From Wolinella sp052173415 (lineage in GTDB: Bacteria; Campylobacterota; Campylobacteria; Campylobacterales; Helicobacteraceae), in the NCBI GenBank assembly GCA_052173415.1, contig JBQMYQ010000006.1, positions 1 to 62,694 on the forward strand: a DNA stretch of 62,694 nucleotides, given 5' to 3'. Of this stretch, positions 42,313-51,830 are shown one piece after another; the first letter of the stretch is position 1, and every line of letters starts with the position of its first letter. The notes under the pieces were generated by a model that was given only the letters and a program-made list of their open reading frames with translations, was not told where the DNA came from and made no database searches. Position numbers and translations under genes: made by a program.

Positions 42313-43440
42313 ATGAATAGGATTTTTAAACTTGCATTAATCTCTGCGATAAGCGCAGGGTCGCTTGTGGCGGGCGAGGTTAAAATCGGAGTTGTTTTGC
42401 CTCTTAGCGGTCCTGTGGGTGGGTATGGTCAAGCGGCACTTCGCGGGATTACCCTTGCACACGAGCTTCAGTCCAAGCTCGTAAATGGCGATACGATTAA
42501 GCTCATTATTATTGACAACAAAAGCGACAAAATCGAGTCGGCTAATGCCATGCAAAGGCTCGTCTCCAGCGAGAAGGTTGATGCGGTGATCGGCGCGATG
42601 ACCTCAACCAATACCCTTGCGATGACTAAAATCGCCGATGATACTAAAACGCCCCTAGTTGCGCCTGCTGCGACGAGCGATCGTGTTACGAAGAATCGCG
42701 CTTATGTGAGTCGTGTCTGTTTTGCGGATAGCTTTCAGGGAATCGTGGGCGCGAATCTCGCTTTCAATAATCTTAAAGCAAAGCACGCGGCGATTCTCTT
42801 TGATAGTAGCAGCGACTATTCTATCGGGCTAACCAAGGCGTTTAGGACACAATTTACCAAGCTTGGAGGAAAAATCGAGCTTGAGGCGCAGGTTCCGGCA
42901 GGGAGCAAGGATTTTAAAGCACAACTCTCAAGCGTAAGAGCGAGAAATTTCGATGTGGTCTATATTCCCATCTATTACAATGAAGCGGCGTTGATTGCGG
43001 TGCAAGCTAAGCAGCTCGGGCTTAAAAATACCTTCATCGGCGGTGATGGAATCGCTGCGGATAAGATATTCTTTGAAGTGGGCAAGGACGCTGTAGATGG
43101 CTATTTGACGACAGATTATTACTCTCCTGATCCCAATGCGAAGCAAACGACGCGTGGCGATTCCTTTATTGCACGCTACACTAAAGAATACAATGAAAAC
43201 AAAGCCCCTGTATTCGCCGCAGTCACCGCCGATGCTTATGATGTGATTGTGCGGGCGATGGAGCAGTGCGAAAATCCGAAAGATCGCGAGTGTATCAACA
43301 AAAATATTCGCACGACGAAAGATTTTGAAGGCGTTACGGGAATCATCTCCATTAACGAGCAGGGCGATGCGATTCGTAGCGCGGTCATTAATGAGGTCAA
43401 AAACGGCAGGCTTGTGTATAAGATGGTTATCCACCCCTAG
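42313..43440 (+). CDS. livJ: Branched-chain amino-acid binding protein
   Basis: This 375-residue protein has a signal peptide (ends SLVAG, about residue 22) followed by VKIGVVLPLSGPVGGYGQAALRGI, the opening of LivJ/LivK type binding proteins, and a typical GGDGIAADKIFFE second-lobe segment. It captures leucine, isoleucine or valine (or a related amino acid) in the periplasm and passes it to the LivHMGF permease encoded directly downstream. Confidence 0.9.
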   Translation: MNRIFKLALISAISAGSLVAGEVKIGVVLPLSGPVGGYGQAALRGITLAHELQSKLVNGDTIKLIIIDNKSDKIESANAMQRLVSSEKVDAVIGAMTSTNTLAMTKIADDTKTPLVAPAATSDRVTKNRAYVSRVCFADSFQGIVGANLAFNNLKAKHAAILFDSSSDYSIGLTKAFRTQFTKLGGKIELEAQVPAGSKDFKAQLSSVRARNFDVVYIPIYYNEAALIAVQAKQLGLKNTFIGGDGIAADKIFFEVGKDAVDGYLTTDYYSPDPNAKQTTRGDSFIARYTKEYNENKAPVFAAVTADAYDVIVRAMEQCENPKDRECINKNIRTTKDFEGVTGIISINEQGDAIRSAVINEVKNGRLVYKMVIHP

Positions 43441-43452
43441 AGTCGGTGTTTT

Positions 43453-44352
43453 ATGGATTTTGCTACGTTTTTTCAACAGCTAGTCAATGGAGTGAGCCTT
43501 GGGGGTATGTATGCGCTGATTGCGATTGGCTATACGATGGTCTATGGGGTGTTGCGCCTTATCAACTTCGCACATGCCGATGTGATGATGGTCGGGGCGT
43601 TTTTGGTCTTTTTTGGCGTCTCAAATTTCATGCTCCCTTTTTGGAGTTCCGCGCTCCTTGCTATTCTCCTCTCTGCGCTCCTTGGGGTGGTTATTGATAA
43701 GATTGCCTATCGTCCATTGCGGAATGCACCACGTATCTCAATGCTCATCACAGCCATTGGCGTGAGCTTTTTTTTAGAAAATCTATTCAATGTCCTTTTT
43801 GGCGGCACTTCGCGCTCTTTTGAGTCGCCGGAATTTTTTCATCAAGCGCTTGCGTTTGAATATTTTTCCCTCACTTATATCACGATGATCGTTCCCGTGG
43901 TTACGCTCTTATTCCTAGGAATCTTGCTCTTTATCCTCTACAAAACCAAGCAGGGAATGGCAATCAGAGCGGTGGCTTTTGATGTAAATACCGTGCGTTT
44001 AATGGGGATTGATGGGAATAAAATCATCTCCATTGTTTTTATGGTCGGGAGCGCGCTCGCAGCGACAGGCGGGATATTTTACGCCATCAGTTACCCTACG
44101 ATTGATCCTCTCATGGGTGTTCTAATCGGGCTAAAAGCCTTTGCTGCAGCTGTCCTTGGGGGAATCGGGAGTGTGAGCGGGGCAGTTTTGGGCGGATTTA
44201 TTTTGGGCTTCACCGAAGTGGTCGCCGTGGCTCTTTTTCCTGAATTAAGTGGCTACAAAGATGCCTTTGCCTTTTTATTTTTGATTTTGGTTCTACTTTT
44301 TAGACCAGTGGGAATCATGGGCGATGAACGGCTAGAGAGGAGTCGATTCTAA
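43453..44352 (+). CDS. livH: Branched-chain amino-acid permease LivH
   Basis: This 299-residue permease has eight or so membrane helices. The start GVSLGGMYALIAIGYTMVYGVLRLINFAHAD is characteristic of LivH, and AFAAAVLGGIGSVSGAVLGG near residue 235 is the family's ABC-interaction EAA-like loop. Its stop overlaps the livM start. Confidence 0.93.
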   Translation: MDFATFFQQLVNGVSLGGMYALIAIGYTMVYGVLRLINFAHADVMMVGAFLVFFGVSNFMLPFWSSALLAILLSALLGVVIDKIAYRPLRNAPRISMLITAIGVSFFLENLFNVLFGGTSRSFESPEFFHQALAFEYFSLTYITMIVPVVTLLFLGILLFILYKTKQGMAIRAVAFDVNTVRLMGIDGNKIISIVFMVGSALAATGGIFYAISYPTIDPLMGVLIGLKAFAAAVLGGIGSVSGAVLGGFILGFTEVVAVALFPELSGYKDAFAFLFLILVLLFRPVGIMGDERLERSRF

Positions 44353-45410
44353 TGGAAGGGTGTTTAGTGAAGCGATTTTTAAAGCCGCGTAATTCCATGA
44401 CGACGCTCACGCTCCACGCGCTTTTATATGCGATTCTCCTTGTGTGGCTGTGGATGAGCAGCGCCTATTTCAACGACTATATTTTGCGCGTGACGAATAA
44501 CATCTTCATTTTCATCATTCTTGCGGTGAGCTACAACCTTATTAACGGCGTTACGGGGCAGCTTTCGCTTGAGCCAAACGGCTTTGTCGCGGTGGGAGCG
44601 TATGTTACGGCGATTATGCTGCTTGATAGCGAGGCGAAGCTTGACATGTATCAGCTAGCCGATCCCAGCGCAGTGGTGTTGTGGCTTCATTCAAGTTTCA
44701 TTCCTGCGCTGTTTTTGAGCGGTTTTTGTGCCGGATTCCTCGCTTTACTCCTCTCATTCCCCGTATTTAGGGTGCGAGGCGACTACTTGGCGATTGTTAC
44801 GCTTGGTTTTGGTTTTATCATTAAGATTCTCGCAATTAATAATCCGCAAATTACTAACGGCGCGATTGGGATCGATGGGATTCCTCAGAGCACGACGATT
44901 TATTGGAGCGGGATTATTGCTTTGGCGGCGGTAATTTTTGTTTTGCAGATTGTTTATTCGAAATTTGGGCGTGCGATGAAGGCGATTCGCGATGATGAGG
45001 ATGCTGCGATTGCCATGGGGATTAATACCTTTCAAATCAAGACGTGCGCCTTTGTCACAAGCGCATTTTTGGAGGGAATTGGCGGCGGATTGCTCGCAGC
45101 TCTTCTTACGACGATTTCGCCTGAGCTTTTTGATTTTATGCTGACGTTTCAACTCCTCATCATCATCGTGCTTGGTGGGCTTGGAAGCACGAGCGGAGCG
45201 GTAATCGGGGCGATTATTGTTGTGGGTGGAGGCGAATGGCTCCGATTCCTCGACCAGCCACTTTTGTTTTTTGGCAAAGATTTTGGAAGCTACCCCGGGC
45301 TTAGAATGGTCATTTTTTCGGCGATTTTACTTATGATGATGCTCTTTGCACGTGAGGGAATCATGGGCAAGCGGGAATTTTGGGAGATTCCCAAAAGGAG
45401 GCGCGCGTGA
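44352..45410 (+). CDS. livM: Branched-chain amino-acid permease LivM
   Basis: This 352-residue permease pairs with LivH. Visible are VSYNLINGVTGQLSLEPNGFVAVGAY, FRVRGDYLAIVTLGFGFI and the late GGLGSTSGAVIGAI loop that contacts the ATPases. It overlaps livH by one base and livG by four (GTGA). Confidence 0.92.
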   Translation: MEGCLVKRFLKPRNSMTTLTLHALLYAILLVWLWMSSAYFNDYILRVTNNIFIFIILAVSYNLINGVTGQLSLEPNGFVAVGAYVTAIMLLDSEAKLDMYQLADPSAVVLWLHSSFIPALFLSGFCAGFLALLLSFPVFRVRGDYLAIVTLGFGFIIKILAINNPQITNGAIGIDGIPQSTTIYWSGIIALAAVIFVLQIVYSKFGRAMKAIRDDEDAAIAMGINTFQIKTCAFVTSAFLEGIGGGLLAALLTTISPELFDFMLTFQLLIIIVLGGLGSTSGAVIGAIIVVGGGEWLRFLDQPLLFFGKDFGSYPGLRMVIFSAILLMMMLFAREGIMGKREFWEIPKRRRA

Positions 45411-46183
45411 AGATTCTTGAGGTGCAGAATGTAGTCATGCGCTTTGGCGGGCTCAAGGCGATTGATGAGGTCTCATTTTCCATTGATTTAGGCGAAGTTT
45501 TTGGGCTCATCGGTCCAAATGGCGCGGGCAAAACGACGATGTTTAACATCATTACCGCCAACTATAAGCCCACTTCAGGAAGCATTAAGCTTCTTGGTAA
45601 GGAGATTACGCACCTCAAACCTCACAAAATCGTCGCGCAGGGGATCGCCCGCACATTTCAGAATATTCGCCTCTTTGAGAGCATGAGTGTGCTTGAGAAT
45701 GTCCTCATCGGCTATCACGCCTCGCTTCGTTACACATTTTTGGAGGCGGCGTTTCGCTTTGGGCGATTTTTTAAAGAGGAGCAACGCGCGCGCGAGCAGG
45801 CGTTTGAGATTTTGCGCTACATAGGAATCGAGGAATATGCCCAAGTGAGGGCGACGAACTTAAGCTATGGGAATCAGCGTAAAGTTGAGATTGCAAGGGC
45901 TTTGGCAGCCTCGCCTAAGCTTTTGTTGCTTGATGAACCTGCTGCGGGCATGAATCCTAAAGAGACTGAGGAGCTGGCTGAGCTTATTAGTAAGATGAAG
46001 CGTGATTTCAAGCTTAGTGTGCTGCTTATTGAGCATGATATGCCTTTTGTCAATCGCCTTTGTGATCGCGTGCTCGTGCTGGATTATGGCAAGAAGCTCT
46101 TTGCAGGCACGCCTTTTGAGGCGATTAATGATTCCCACGTCATCGCCGCCTATTTAGGAGATGTAGCTAATGTTGAAGATTGA
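45407..46183 (+). CDS. livG: Branched-chain amino-acid transport ATPase LivG
   Basis: ABC ATPase with Walker A GPNGAGKTT, signature LSYGNQRKVEIARAL, Walker B LLLLDEPAAGMNP and the LivG-type GIARTFQNIRLF Q-loop region. The GTG start at 45407 is set by AAAAGGAGG six bases before it and by the overlap with the livM stop; a TTG nine codons upstream is in frame but less likely. The 3' end overlaps livF by 14 bases. Confidence 0.93.
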   Translation: MKILEVQNVVMRFGGLKAIDEVSFSIDLGEVFGLIGPNGAGKTTMFNIITANYKPTSGSIKLLGKEITHLKPHKIVAQGIARTFQNIRLFESMSVLENVLIGYHASLRYTFLEAAFRFGRFFKEEQRAREQAFEILRYIGIEEYAQVRATNLSYGNQRKVEIARALAASPKLLLLDEPAAGMNPKETEELAELISKMKRDFKLSVLLIEHDMPFVNRLCDRVLVLDYGKKLFAGTPFEAINDSHVIAAYLGDVANVED

Positions 46184-46865
46184 GGGATTGCGCGTTTTTT
46201 ACGGGCTCATTGAGGGGCTAAAGGGGGTTAGTTTTCACATCGATGAGCATGAGATTGTTACGCTCATCGGGAGTAATGGCGCGGGCAAAACTTCGAGCCT
46301 CAGCGCGATTGTCAATAGCGTGAAATCTAAGGGCAAGGTGGAGTTTTTTGGAGCGAATATCTCTAGGCTCCCCGTGCATAAGATTATCCAGCGCGGAATC
46401 GCCCTTGTGCCTGAGGGGCGACGAGTATTTTTCAACCTCACGATTGAGGAAAATCTCCGCATGGGTGCATACAATAATGATGAAAATTTTGAGCGAATGC
46501 GCGAGCGAATGTATGATCTTTTTCCTAGGTTGCGTGAGCGGGCGAGTCAGCTTGCGGGCACGATGAGCGGGGGAGAGCAGCAGATGCTTGCGATTGCGCG
46601 CGCGCTCATGGGCGAACCAAAACTTTTAATGCTTGATGAGCCGAGCCTAGGGCTCGCGCCGAAGGTCGTCGGGGAGCTTTTTGACACGATTGCGCGCCTA
46701 AGAGCTGAAGGGATTACGATTTTGCTCGTGGAGCAAAATGCCTTTGCTGCACTTAAAATCGCCGATAGGGCGTATGTGCTTGAGAACGGTCAAATCGTAA
46801 TGAGCGATTTGGCTTCAAATCTTCTCCATAATCCCGAAATCAAAAGACGCTATCTTGGCGGCTGA
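46170..46865 (+). CDS. livF: Branched-chain amino-acid transport ATPase LivF
   Basis: This 231-residue ABC ATPase has Walker A GSNGAGKTSSL, the LivF-specific GIALVPEGRRVFFNLTIEENL segment, signature MSGGEQQMLAIARAL and Walker B LLMLDEPSLGLAP. It completes the five-gene livJHMGF operon. Its end overlaps rmuC by 11 bases. Confidence 0.93.
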   Translation: MLKIEGLRVFYGLIEGLKGVSFHIDEHEIVTLIGSNGAGKTSSLSAIVNSVKSKGKVEFFGANISRLPVHKIIQRGIALVPEGRRVFFNLTIEENLRMGAYNNDENFERMRERMYDLFPRLRERASQLAGTMSGGEQQMLAIARALMGEPKLLMLDEPSLGLAPKVVGELFDTIARLRAEGITILLVEQNAFAALKIADRAYVLENGQIVMSDLASNLLHNPEIKRRYLGG

Positions 46866-48156
46866 TTCCCTTGTTTATCTTTTTGTCGGCGGATTCCTGC
46901 TTTTTGGAATCTTAGGCTATGTATATCAGTTAAAACAGCGATTATTAGGCAATCGCCTCCAAAGAGAGCGGCTGGAGCACGAGCTCGCGCAATCTTTGGA
47001 ATCGCGCACTCAATTAGAGCGCACATTAGAGGAGTTTCGCCTCAAAGAGCACCGCTATGTCGAGCAGCTTGCGATGCTAAAAACTGCGCTTAGCAAAGAG
47101 CGCGAGGCAATGGAAGAAAAGGAGCAATTTTTCAGCGAAAGTCGCGAGAGGCTTAAGCTTGAGTTTAGCGACTTGGCGCAGAAGCTTCTTAAAGAGCGGG
47201 GCGAGCAGCTAAACGCGCAGCAAAACGAGCGGTTGGCTCTGATTCTTAAGCCCTTTTCCGAGGAGATGAAAAACTTCCGTGGTAAGGTTGAGTCGGCACA
47301 CATTAAAGAAGTGGAATCGCACGCCACACTTTTAAATGAGATTAAAAATCTTAAAGCTCTCAATCTCAAAATCTCTGAAGAGGCGATCCATCTGACGCAG
47401 GCACTTAAGGGCGATAACAAGATGCAGGGGAACTGGGGCGAGATGATTTTGGAGCGCGCGCTGGAGGATTCAGGCTTAGTTAAGGGGCGCGAATACGAGA
47501 TACAGACGAGCCTCAGGAGCGGAGATGGGCGGCTTTTCCGCCCCGATGTGATTGTGCACTTGCCTGAGGGGCGCGATATTATCATCGATTCCAAGGTTTC
47601 GCTCACGGCGTATGAGCGTTTTATGGGGAGCAACGAGGAGAGCGAGCGACTAGAGCACGTCCGATCGATTAAAAATCACATTAAAGAGCTCTCGCAAAAG
47701 AGCTACGATTCCCTACTGCATGAGCGCACACTTGATTTCGTGTTGATGTTTATCCCCATTGAGGCGGCTTTTGTCGAGGTGGCAAGGAGCGATTCCGCGC
47801 TGTTTCAGAATGCCTATGAGCAGAATATCATTTTGGTTAGTCCCTCCACGCTCCTTGCGACGCTGCGCACGGTGAATTATGTGTGGCGTTATGAGAGACA
47901 GAGCCAAAATGCCGAAGAGATCGCGCGGCAAGCAGGCGATATGTATGATAAATTTGTCAGCTTCAGCGATGATCTTTTGAAGGTCGGCGAGCAGCTTGAG
48001 CGCACGCAGAAGGTCTATGGCGAGGTGTTTTTGAAGCTTAAAGAGGGTAGAGGGAATCTAATTAGTAGAGCTGAGCGGCTGAGAGAGCTGGGAATCAAGA
48101 GTAAAAAAAGTCTCGATCAGAGGTATGAGGGCTTTAAAGAGCTTGAGAATCCGTAA
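46855..48156 (+). CDS. rmuC: RmuC-family DNA recombination limiting protein
   Basis: This 433-residue protein has an N-terminal membrane helix (about residues 5-25), a long coiled coil (about 30-180) and the RmuC domain with ALKGDNKMQGNWGEMILERALEDSGL, RPDVIVHLPEGRDIIIDSKVSL and FVLMFIPIEAAF. RmuC proteins limit DNA inversion at short repeats and have a nuclease-like fold. Start is TTG 46855, overlapping livF, with no strong ribosome-binding site, so translation may be coupled. Confidence 0.9.
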   Translation: MAADSLVYLFVGGFLLFGILGYVYQLKQRLLGNRLQRERLEHELAQSLESRTQLERTLEEFRLKEHRYVEQLAMLKTALSKEREAMEEKEQFFSESRERLKLEFSDLAQKLLKERGEQLNAQQNERLALILKPFSEEMKNFRGKVESAHIKEVESHATLLNEIKNLKALNLKISEEAIHLTQALKGDNKMQGNWGEMILERALEDSGLVKGREYEIQTSLRSGDGRLFRPDVIVHLPEGRDIIIDSKVSLTAYERFMGSNEESERLEHVRSIKNHIKELSQKSYDSLLHERTLDFVLMFIPIEAAFVEVARSDSALFQNAYEQNIILVSPSTLLATLRTVNYVWRYERQSQNAEEIARQAGDMYDKFVSFSDDLLKVGEQLERTQKVYGEVFLKLKEGRGNLISRAERLRELGIKSKKSLDQRYEGFKELENP

Positions 48157-48384
48157 CGGGGTGCTTCTATCCTCCCTATTTGCCTAGCTTCCGTCGCGTT
48201 TGCAATCTTTAGAGCGTAGATTCCCAAAACTTGCCTTTTCCTTGAGAGAACTTTTAACATCTCTTAAAAAATAAAATAAATATAAACAAAAAGCTCTCTC
48301 CTAGGAATCCTCTCCTGCTCGTGAGACTCTTTACTGTTTTAATGTTATTATTTTGTGCTCTCAATGTATGCAAGGGAGGGAATC

Positions 48385-50211
48385 ATGCTACTCCGTAGGC
48401 GATTTCTGCTGATGCTTTTACTTTTTTTGCTATTCATTTTTGTAGCAGATGTTTTGCGCATTATGATGTATAACGATCTAAAAAATGAGCTATTTCATAA
48501 AAATATGGCACTTTCGGGGAGTTTCATTAGTAGCGAAGCGATGCTTGTGGCACTCGGGATTTTACGCATTGAGCGAGATTACGAGAAGCAGCGTGAGGAG
48601 GATTTTGCTCCGATTTGGGAAGCTTATTTAAAGGGGCATGAAATTAGTGAGCTCAAAAGTCTTGCAGAGGCGCGAGGCTGGAGGAATCCTGAGGTCATGC
48701 TCATTGATCCTGTGTTGCTTTCAGTTACGCAAAGCACAAGTCAAAAGATGCTCTCACCTCAGATGGAAGCGCTAAAAAAGGCGATTCTTGTGAGCATGAA
48801 GTCTAATCAAGGCACGCTCCAAAGTCTCCCAAGATACAGCCCTAGGCGTGGCGCACTGCTGGGGCTTGCCTATCGATATGATGCGGTGCAAAATCGCCTT
48901 TTGGTGCTTCAGGCAGACTATCCAAGCGAGGATCGCGAGGTGGCAAATGCCCTTGAATATATCAATAGAATCACGGAGAATCTCGCGCATGATGCGGTGC
49001 TTGAGGGGCTATTTTTCCATGTGTATTACGATCGTAGCGATGGGAGCGAGCGTTTGACCTATTTTGAGCTAAATCCTACAAGCAACACCACTTCTCAAGA
49101 CGAGCTTGATCGGGTGCTTTTGCTGAGTAAAGAGCTACCCTACACTCCGATGAATGAGCTGGTGCATATGCACCCTAGCAAGGGTGGTGGCGAGGTCTAT
49201 TTGCAAAAGAAGCGATTCCTCTTTGGAGCGCATGAGATTAGCCTGCTCTTAGCCATTACGATCAACGAGGCTCAGCAGCAGCTAAGGAATGATTTTGTCC
49301 GTCTTTTGAGTCTCTTTTTTTGGGGCGGTGTGGGGATTTTTGTCGCATTTTTTGTGTGGTTTTTTCGACGTTGGCTTTTGATACCTATTGAGAGAATCGC
49401 CCAAAAAATGAGCCAAAAGGAGCTTATCCCCCTTGAAACTGCGCAAAATTCAAGTGAGCTTGCTACGCTTATTGAGATACACAATCAGCTTCTAAGCGAT
49501 TTGCAAAGCGAGAATGACTTCTCTAAAGCTCTACTTGAGAATCAGGATAATTTTATTAAAAATTCCATTCATGACATCAACACGCCTCTTGCAGTGATTT
49601 TGCTTAATGTTGGGCTTCTTGAGCTTGAGCTAGGTGAGAGTGAGTATCTCACGCAGATTAAATCGGGTGTGCGCACACTCCAAAATACCTATGGCGATTT
49701 GAGTTATCTTTTGTGGCGCAATCAGGAGGGAGCTTCTTGTGTGGAGGAGCTTGATTTAATCGAGATTCTCAGGGAGCGGATCGACTTTTTTCGCATTGTG
49801 GCGCGTGCGGATAGAAAGTGCATACTTTTGCATACAGATGGGAAGAGCGTTAAAGTAAATATGAATAGTGATAAACTCAAAAGATTGATTGATAATAATC
49901 TCTCAAATGCCATTAAACACAGCTTCCAGCAGAGCTGTATCGACGTTTCTGTGGTGCAAGATTCGTCTAAAATTTTGATGAGTTTTAGCAATAGTTCAGA
50001 TAAAATTGAGAATACGCAGTCCATATTCCTGCGCTACGCTAGAGGGAGTGGTTTGCGCACAGGGTATGGGATCGGACTGGCGATTGTTAGGGAGATTTGT
50101 GAGGAATATGGCATAAAAATCGAGGTAACCTCTGATGTAATGACGACTTTTAGCTATACATTTTTGATCCCGGAAGGAGGACAAAATGAGAATCATGCTA
50201 TTGGAAGATGA
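48385..50211 (+). CDS. Membrane sensor histidine kinase
   Basis: The kinase begins with a basic segment and a membrane helix (RRRFLLMLLLFLLFIFVADVL), has a periplasmic sensor of about 270 residues with no family that I recognise, a second helix (about 305-330), then a HisKA domain with NSIHDINTPLAV (phospho-acceptor His396) and an HATPase with NNLSNAIKHS and GYGIGLAIVREI. Start at ATG 48385 has GGGAGG upstream; a GTG at 48355 is also in frame. It overlaps the response regulator by 26 bases and is its partner. Confidence 0.87.
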   Translation: MLLRRRFLLMLLLFLLFIFVADVLRIMMYNDLKNELFHKNMALSGSFISSEAMLVALGILRIERDYEKQREEDFAPIWEAYLKGHEISELKSLAEARGWRNPEVMLIDPVLLSVTQSTSQKMLSPQMEALKKAILVSMKSNQGTLQSLPRYSPRRGALLGLAYRYDAVQNRLLVLQADYPSEDREVANALEYINRITENLAHDAVLEGLFFHVYYDRSDGSERLTYFELNPTSNTTSQDELDRVLLLSKELPYTPMNELVHMHPSKGGGEVYLQKKRFLFGAHEISLLLAITINEAQQQLRNDFVRLLSLFFWGGVGIFVAFFVWFFRRWLLIPIERIAQKMSQKELIPLETAQNSSELATLIEIHNQLLSDLQSENDFSKALLENQDNFIKNSIHDINTPLAVILLNVGLLELELGESEYLTQIKSGVRTLQNTYGDLSYLLWRNQEGASCVEELDLIEILRERIDFFRIVARADRKCILLHTDGKSVKVNMNSDKLKRLIDNNLSNAIKHSFQQSCIDVSVVQDSSKILMSFSNSSDKIENTQSIFLRYARGSGLRTGYGIGLAIVREICEEYGIKIEVTSDVMTTFSYTFLIPEGGQNENHAIGR

Positions 50212-50836
50212 GACGGGAATCGTGTTGGCCATCGAGCGATATTTGAAGAAGCGAGAGTTTGAGGTGCGCTCCTTTTCGCGCTTGAGTGAGGCTTTGGACG
50301 CACTAGAGGAGCGCAAGGATTTTGACCTTTTCATTGTGGATATTATGCTCCCTGATGGGAATGGGATCTCCTTTATCGAGCACCTCCGCACGATACTTTT
50401 TGCGCCCAAAGTAATCGTCATTAGTGCCGATTCCCGCATTCAGACGATTGAGAGAGCCTTTTTGAATGGTTGTGAGGATTACCTGAAAAAGCCCTTTGAT
50501 ATTCGCGAGCTTGGGATTAAAATCGACAAAATTTTCGGACAGCTCACGCAAGAGATTACTCTGCGCGAGGGGATCGTCTATGAAAAAGTCAAGCGCATGC
50601 TCTACATCAATAAAACGCGGTGTCATCTCTCGCCCAAAGAGACGATTTTGCTTGATGTGCTGGTGCAAAATCTCGGGCGCACGGTGACTAAAGAGGCTCT
50701 TGAGAGTGCGATTTGGGAGGGGAAAATGCCCTCTGATGATGCGCTGCGCACAGCTATTAAGCGCGTGCGACAGAAGATTGGCGAGGGTGTGATCAAAAAT
50801 ATCGTAGGAGTTGGCTATCAGATTTCACTCCCTTAG
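50186..50836 (+). CDS. OmpR-family response regulator
   Basis: This 216-residue protein has a receiver domain with acidic LLEDE near the start, the phosphorylated Asp52 in LFIVDIMLPDGNG, Ser in VISADS and Lys in YLKKPFD, followed by a winged-helix DNA-binding domain (VTKEALESAIW, DDALRTAIKRVRQKIGE, GVGYQISLP). It is the cognate regulator of the overlapping kinase. The target genes are unknown. Confidence 0.92.
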   Translation: MRIMLLEDETGIVLAIERYLKKREFEVRSFSRLSEALDALEERKDFDLFIVDIMLPDGNGISFIEHLRTILFAPKVIVISADSRIQTIERAFLNGCEDYLKKPFDIRELGIKIDKIFGQLTQEITLREGIVYEKVKRMLYINKTRCHLSPKETILLDVLVQNLGRTVTKEALESAIWEGKMPSDDALRTAIKRVRQKIGEGVIKNIVGVGYQISLP

Positions 50837-50994
50837 CCTCTTTACGCTCAAAATGCGAGAATCGTGCACCTTTATGCGGGCTCTATCGAGGACGAAAGCC
50901 ATCGCGCGTAATTTGACTGCGCCCGCTTTGTGAGAATCGCCTACAAGAATCGCTCATCACAACCCGCTTTAAAGAGCTTGAAATAGTTTTACCC

Positions 50995-51000
50995 TATAAT
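50995..51000 (+). promoter_or_regulatory. -10 element of the djlA-like operon
   Basis: TATAAT lies 36 bases before the djlA-like start. The downstream genes djlA-like, ciaB-like, cheR, cheB and the IMPACT-family gene are tightly spaced and may be read from here. Confidence 0.5.
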
Positions 51001-51035
51001 GCATCGTCGTATTTCTGCATTTTTGAGGGGATGGA

Positions 51036-51830
51036 ATGGATAATAGTCTGCTCATGATCATTGTAGGGGTCATTCTCTTTTTAGCTGCAAAAAGCTTCAA
51101 GGAGTATTTCGCTTCTCCGCGCTCAAATGGTTCGCTCCACAGGGAGGAATCGTATGAAAACCCCTATGTCAATGCCACAAAAAAGAGTAAAGTCGAGGAA
51201 TCGGAGTTTGGAATCATCGCAATGCTCATGGCGAAAGTGGCGCGCGCTGATGGGCGTGTTTGCGAGCTTGAGGAGCAGCTTGTAGAGAATATGTTTGATG
51301 ATTTGGCGCGGGAATTTCGCGACCCAAAAGAGGCAAGAGCGGAGCTACAAGAGCTTTTCACGCGGGAATCAAAGAGTGGCGAGGGCGTGGAGCTGCTTGC
51401 GCTTGATTTTGCTCGTTTTACCAAGGGTGAATATAAAAAACGCCTCAAACTCATCGAATTTCTCTTGACGCTCGCCTATGCCGATGGGACGCTAAGTGAA
51501 AGCGAAAGCAATGTGATTATCGATATTGCGGCATATTTGGAGCTTGAGAATGATGATTTTAACCGCATATATGACGCATTTAATGACTATTTCGCCTCGC
51601 GGAGTGCGGGCACTTCCACGACTCGCAGGGCGGCTTTGGAGCTCTTTGGCTTAAGCGAAGAGGAGGCGAGTGGCGAGCGGATTAAGCAGCGATACAGGGA
51701 GCTTGTGCGCGAAAATCATCCGGATATTATTCAGGGCAAGGGGTTGGGCAAGGATTTTATCGAGGCGGCGACAAAGAAGCTTCAAGAGATCAATGACGCG
51801 TATGAAGTGTTGCGTTTGGAGAAGCAATGA
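51036..51830 (+). CDS. DjlA-like membrane-anchored DnaJ protein
   Basis: This 264-residue protein has a single N-terminal membrane helix (about residues 3-20), a TerB-like central domain with two acidic helices (VARADGRVCELEE and LAYADGTLSESES), and a C-terminal J domain with ELVRENHPDII (HPD at about 228) and INDAYEVLR. That is the DjlA layout: a J-protein recruiting DnaK to the inner membrane face. It overlaps the next gene by ATGA. Confidence 0.85.
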   Translation: MDNSLLMIIVGVILFLAAKSFKEYFASPRSNGSLHREESYENPYVNATKKSKVEESEFGIIAMLMAKVARADGRVCELEEQLVENMFDDLAREFRDPKEARAELQELFTRESKSGEGVELLALDFARFTKGEYKKRLKLIEFLLTLAYADGTLSESESNVIIDIAAYLELENDDFNRIYDAFNDYFASRSAGTSTTRRAALELFGLSEEEASGERIKQRYRELVRENHPDIIQGKGLGKDFIEAATKKLQEINDAYEVLRLEKQ

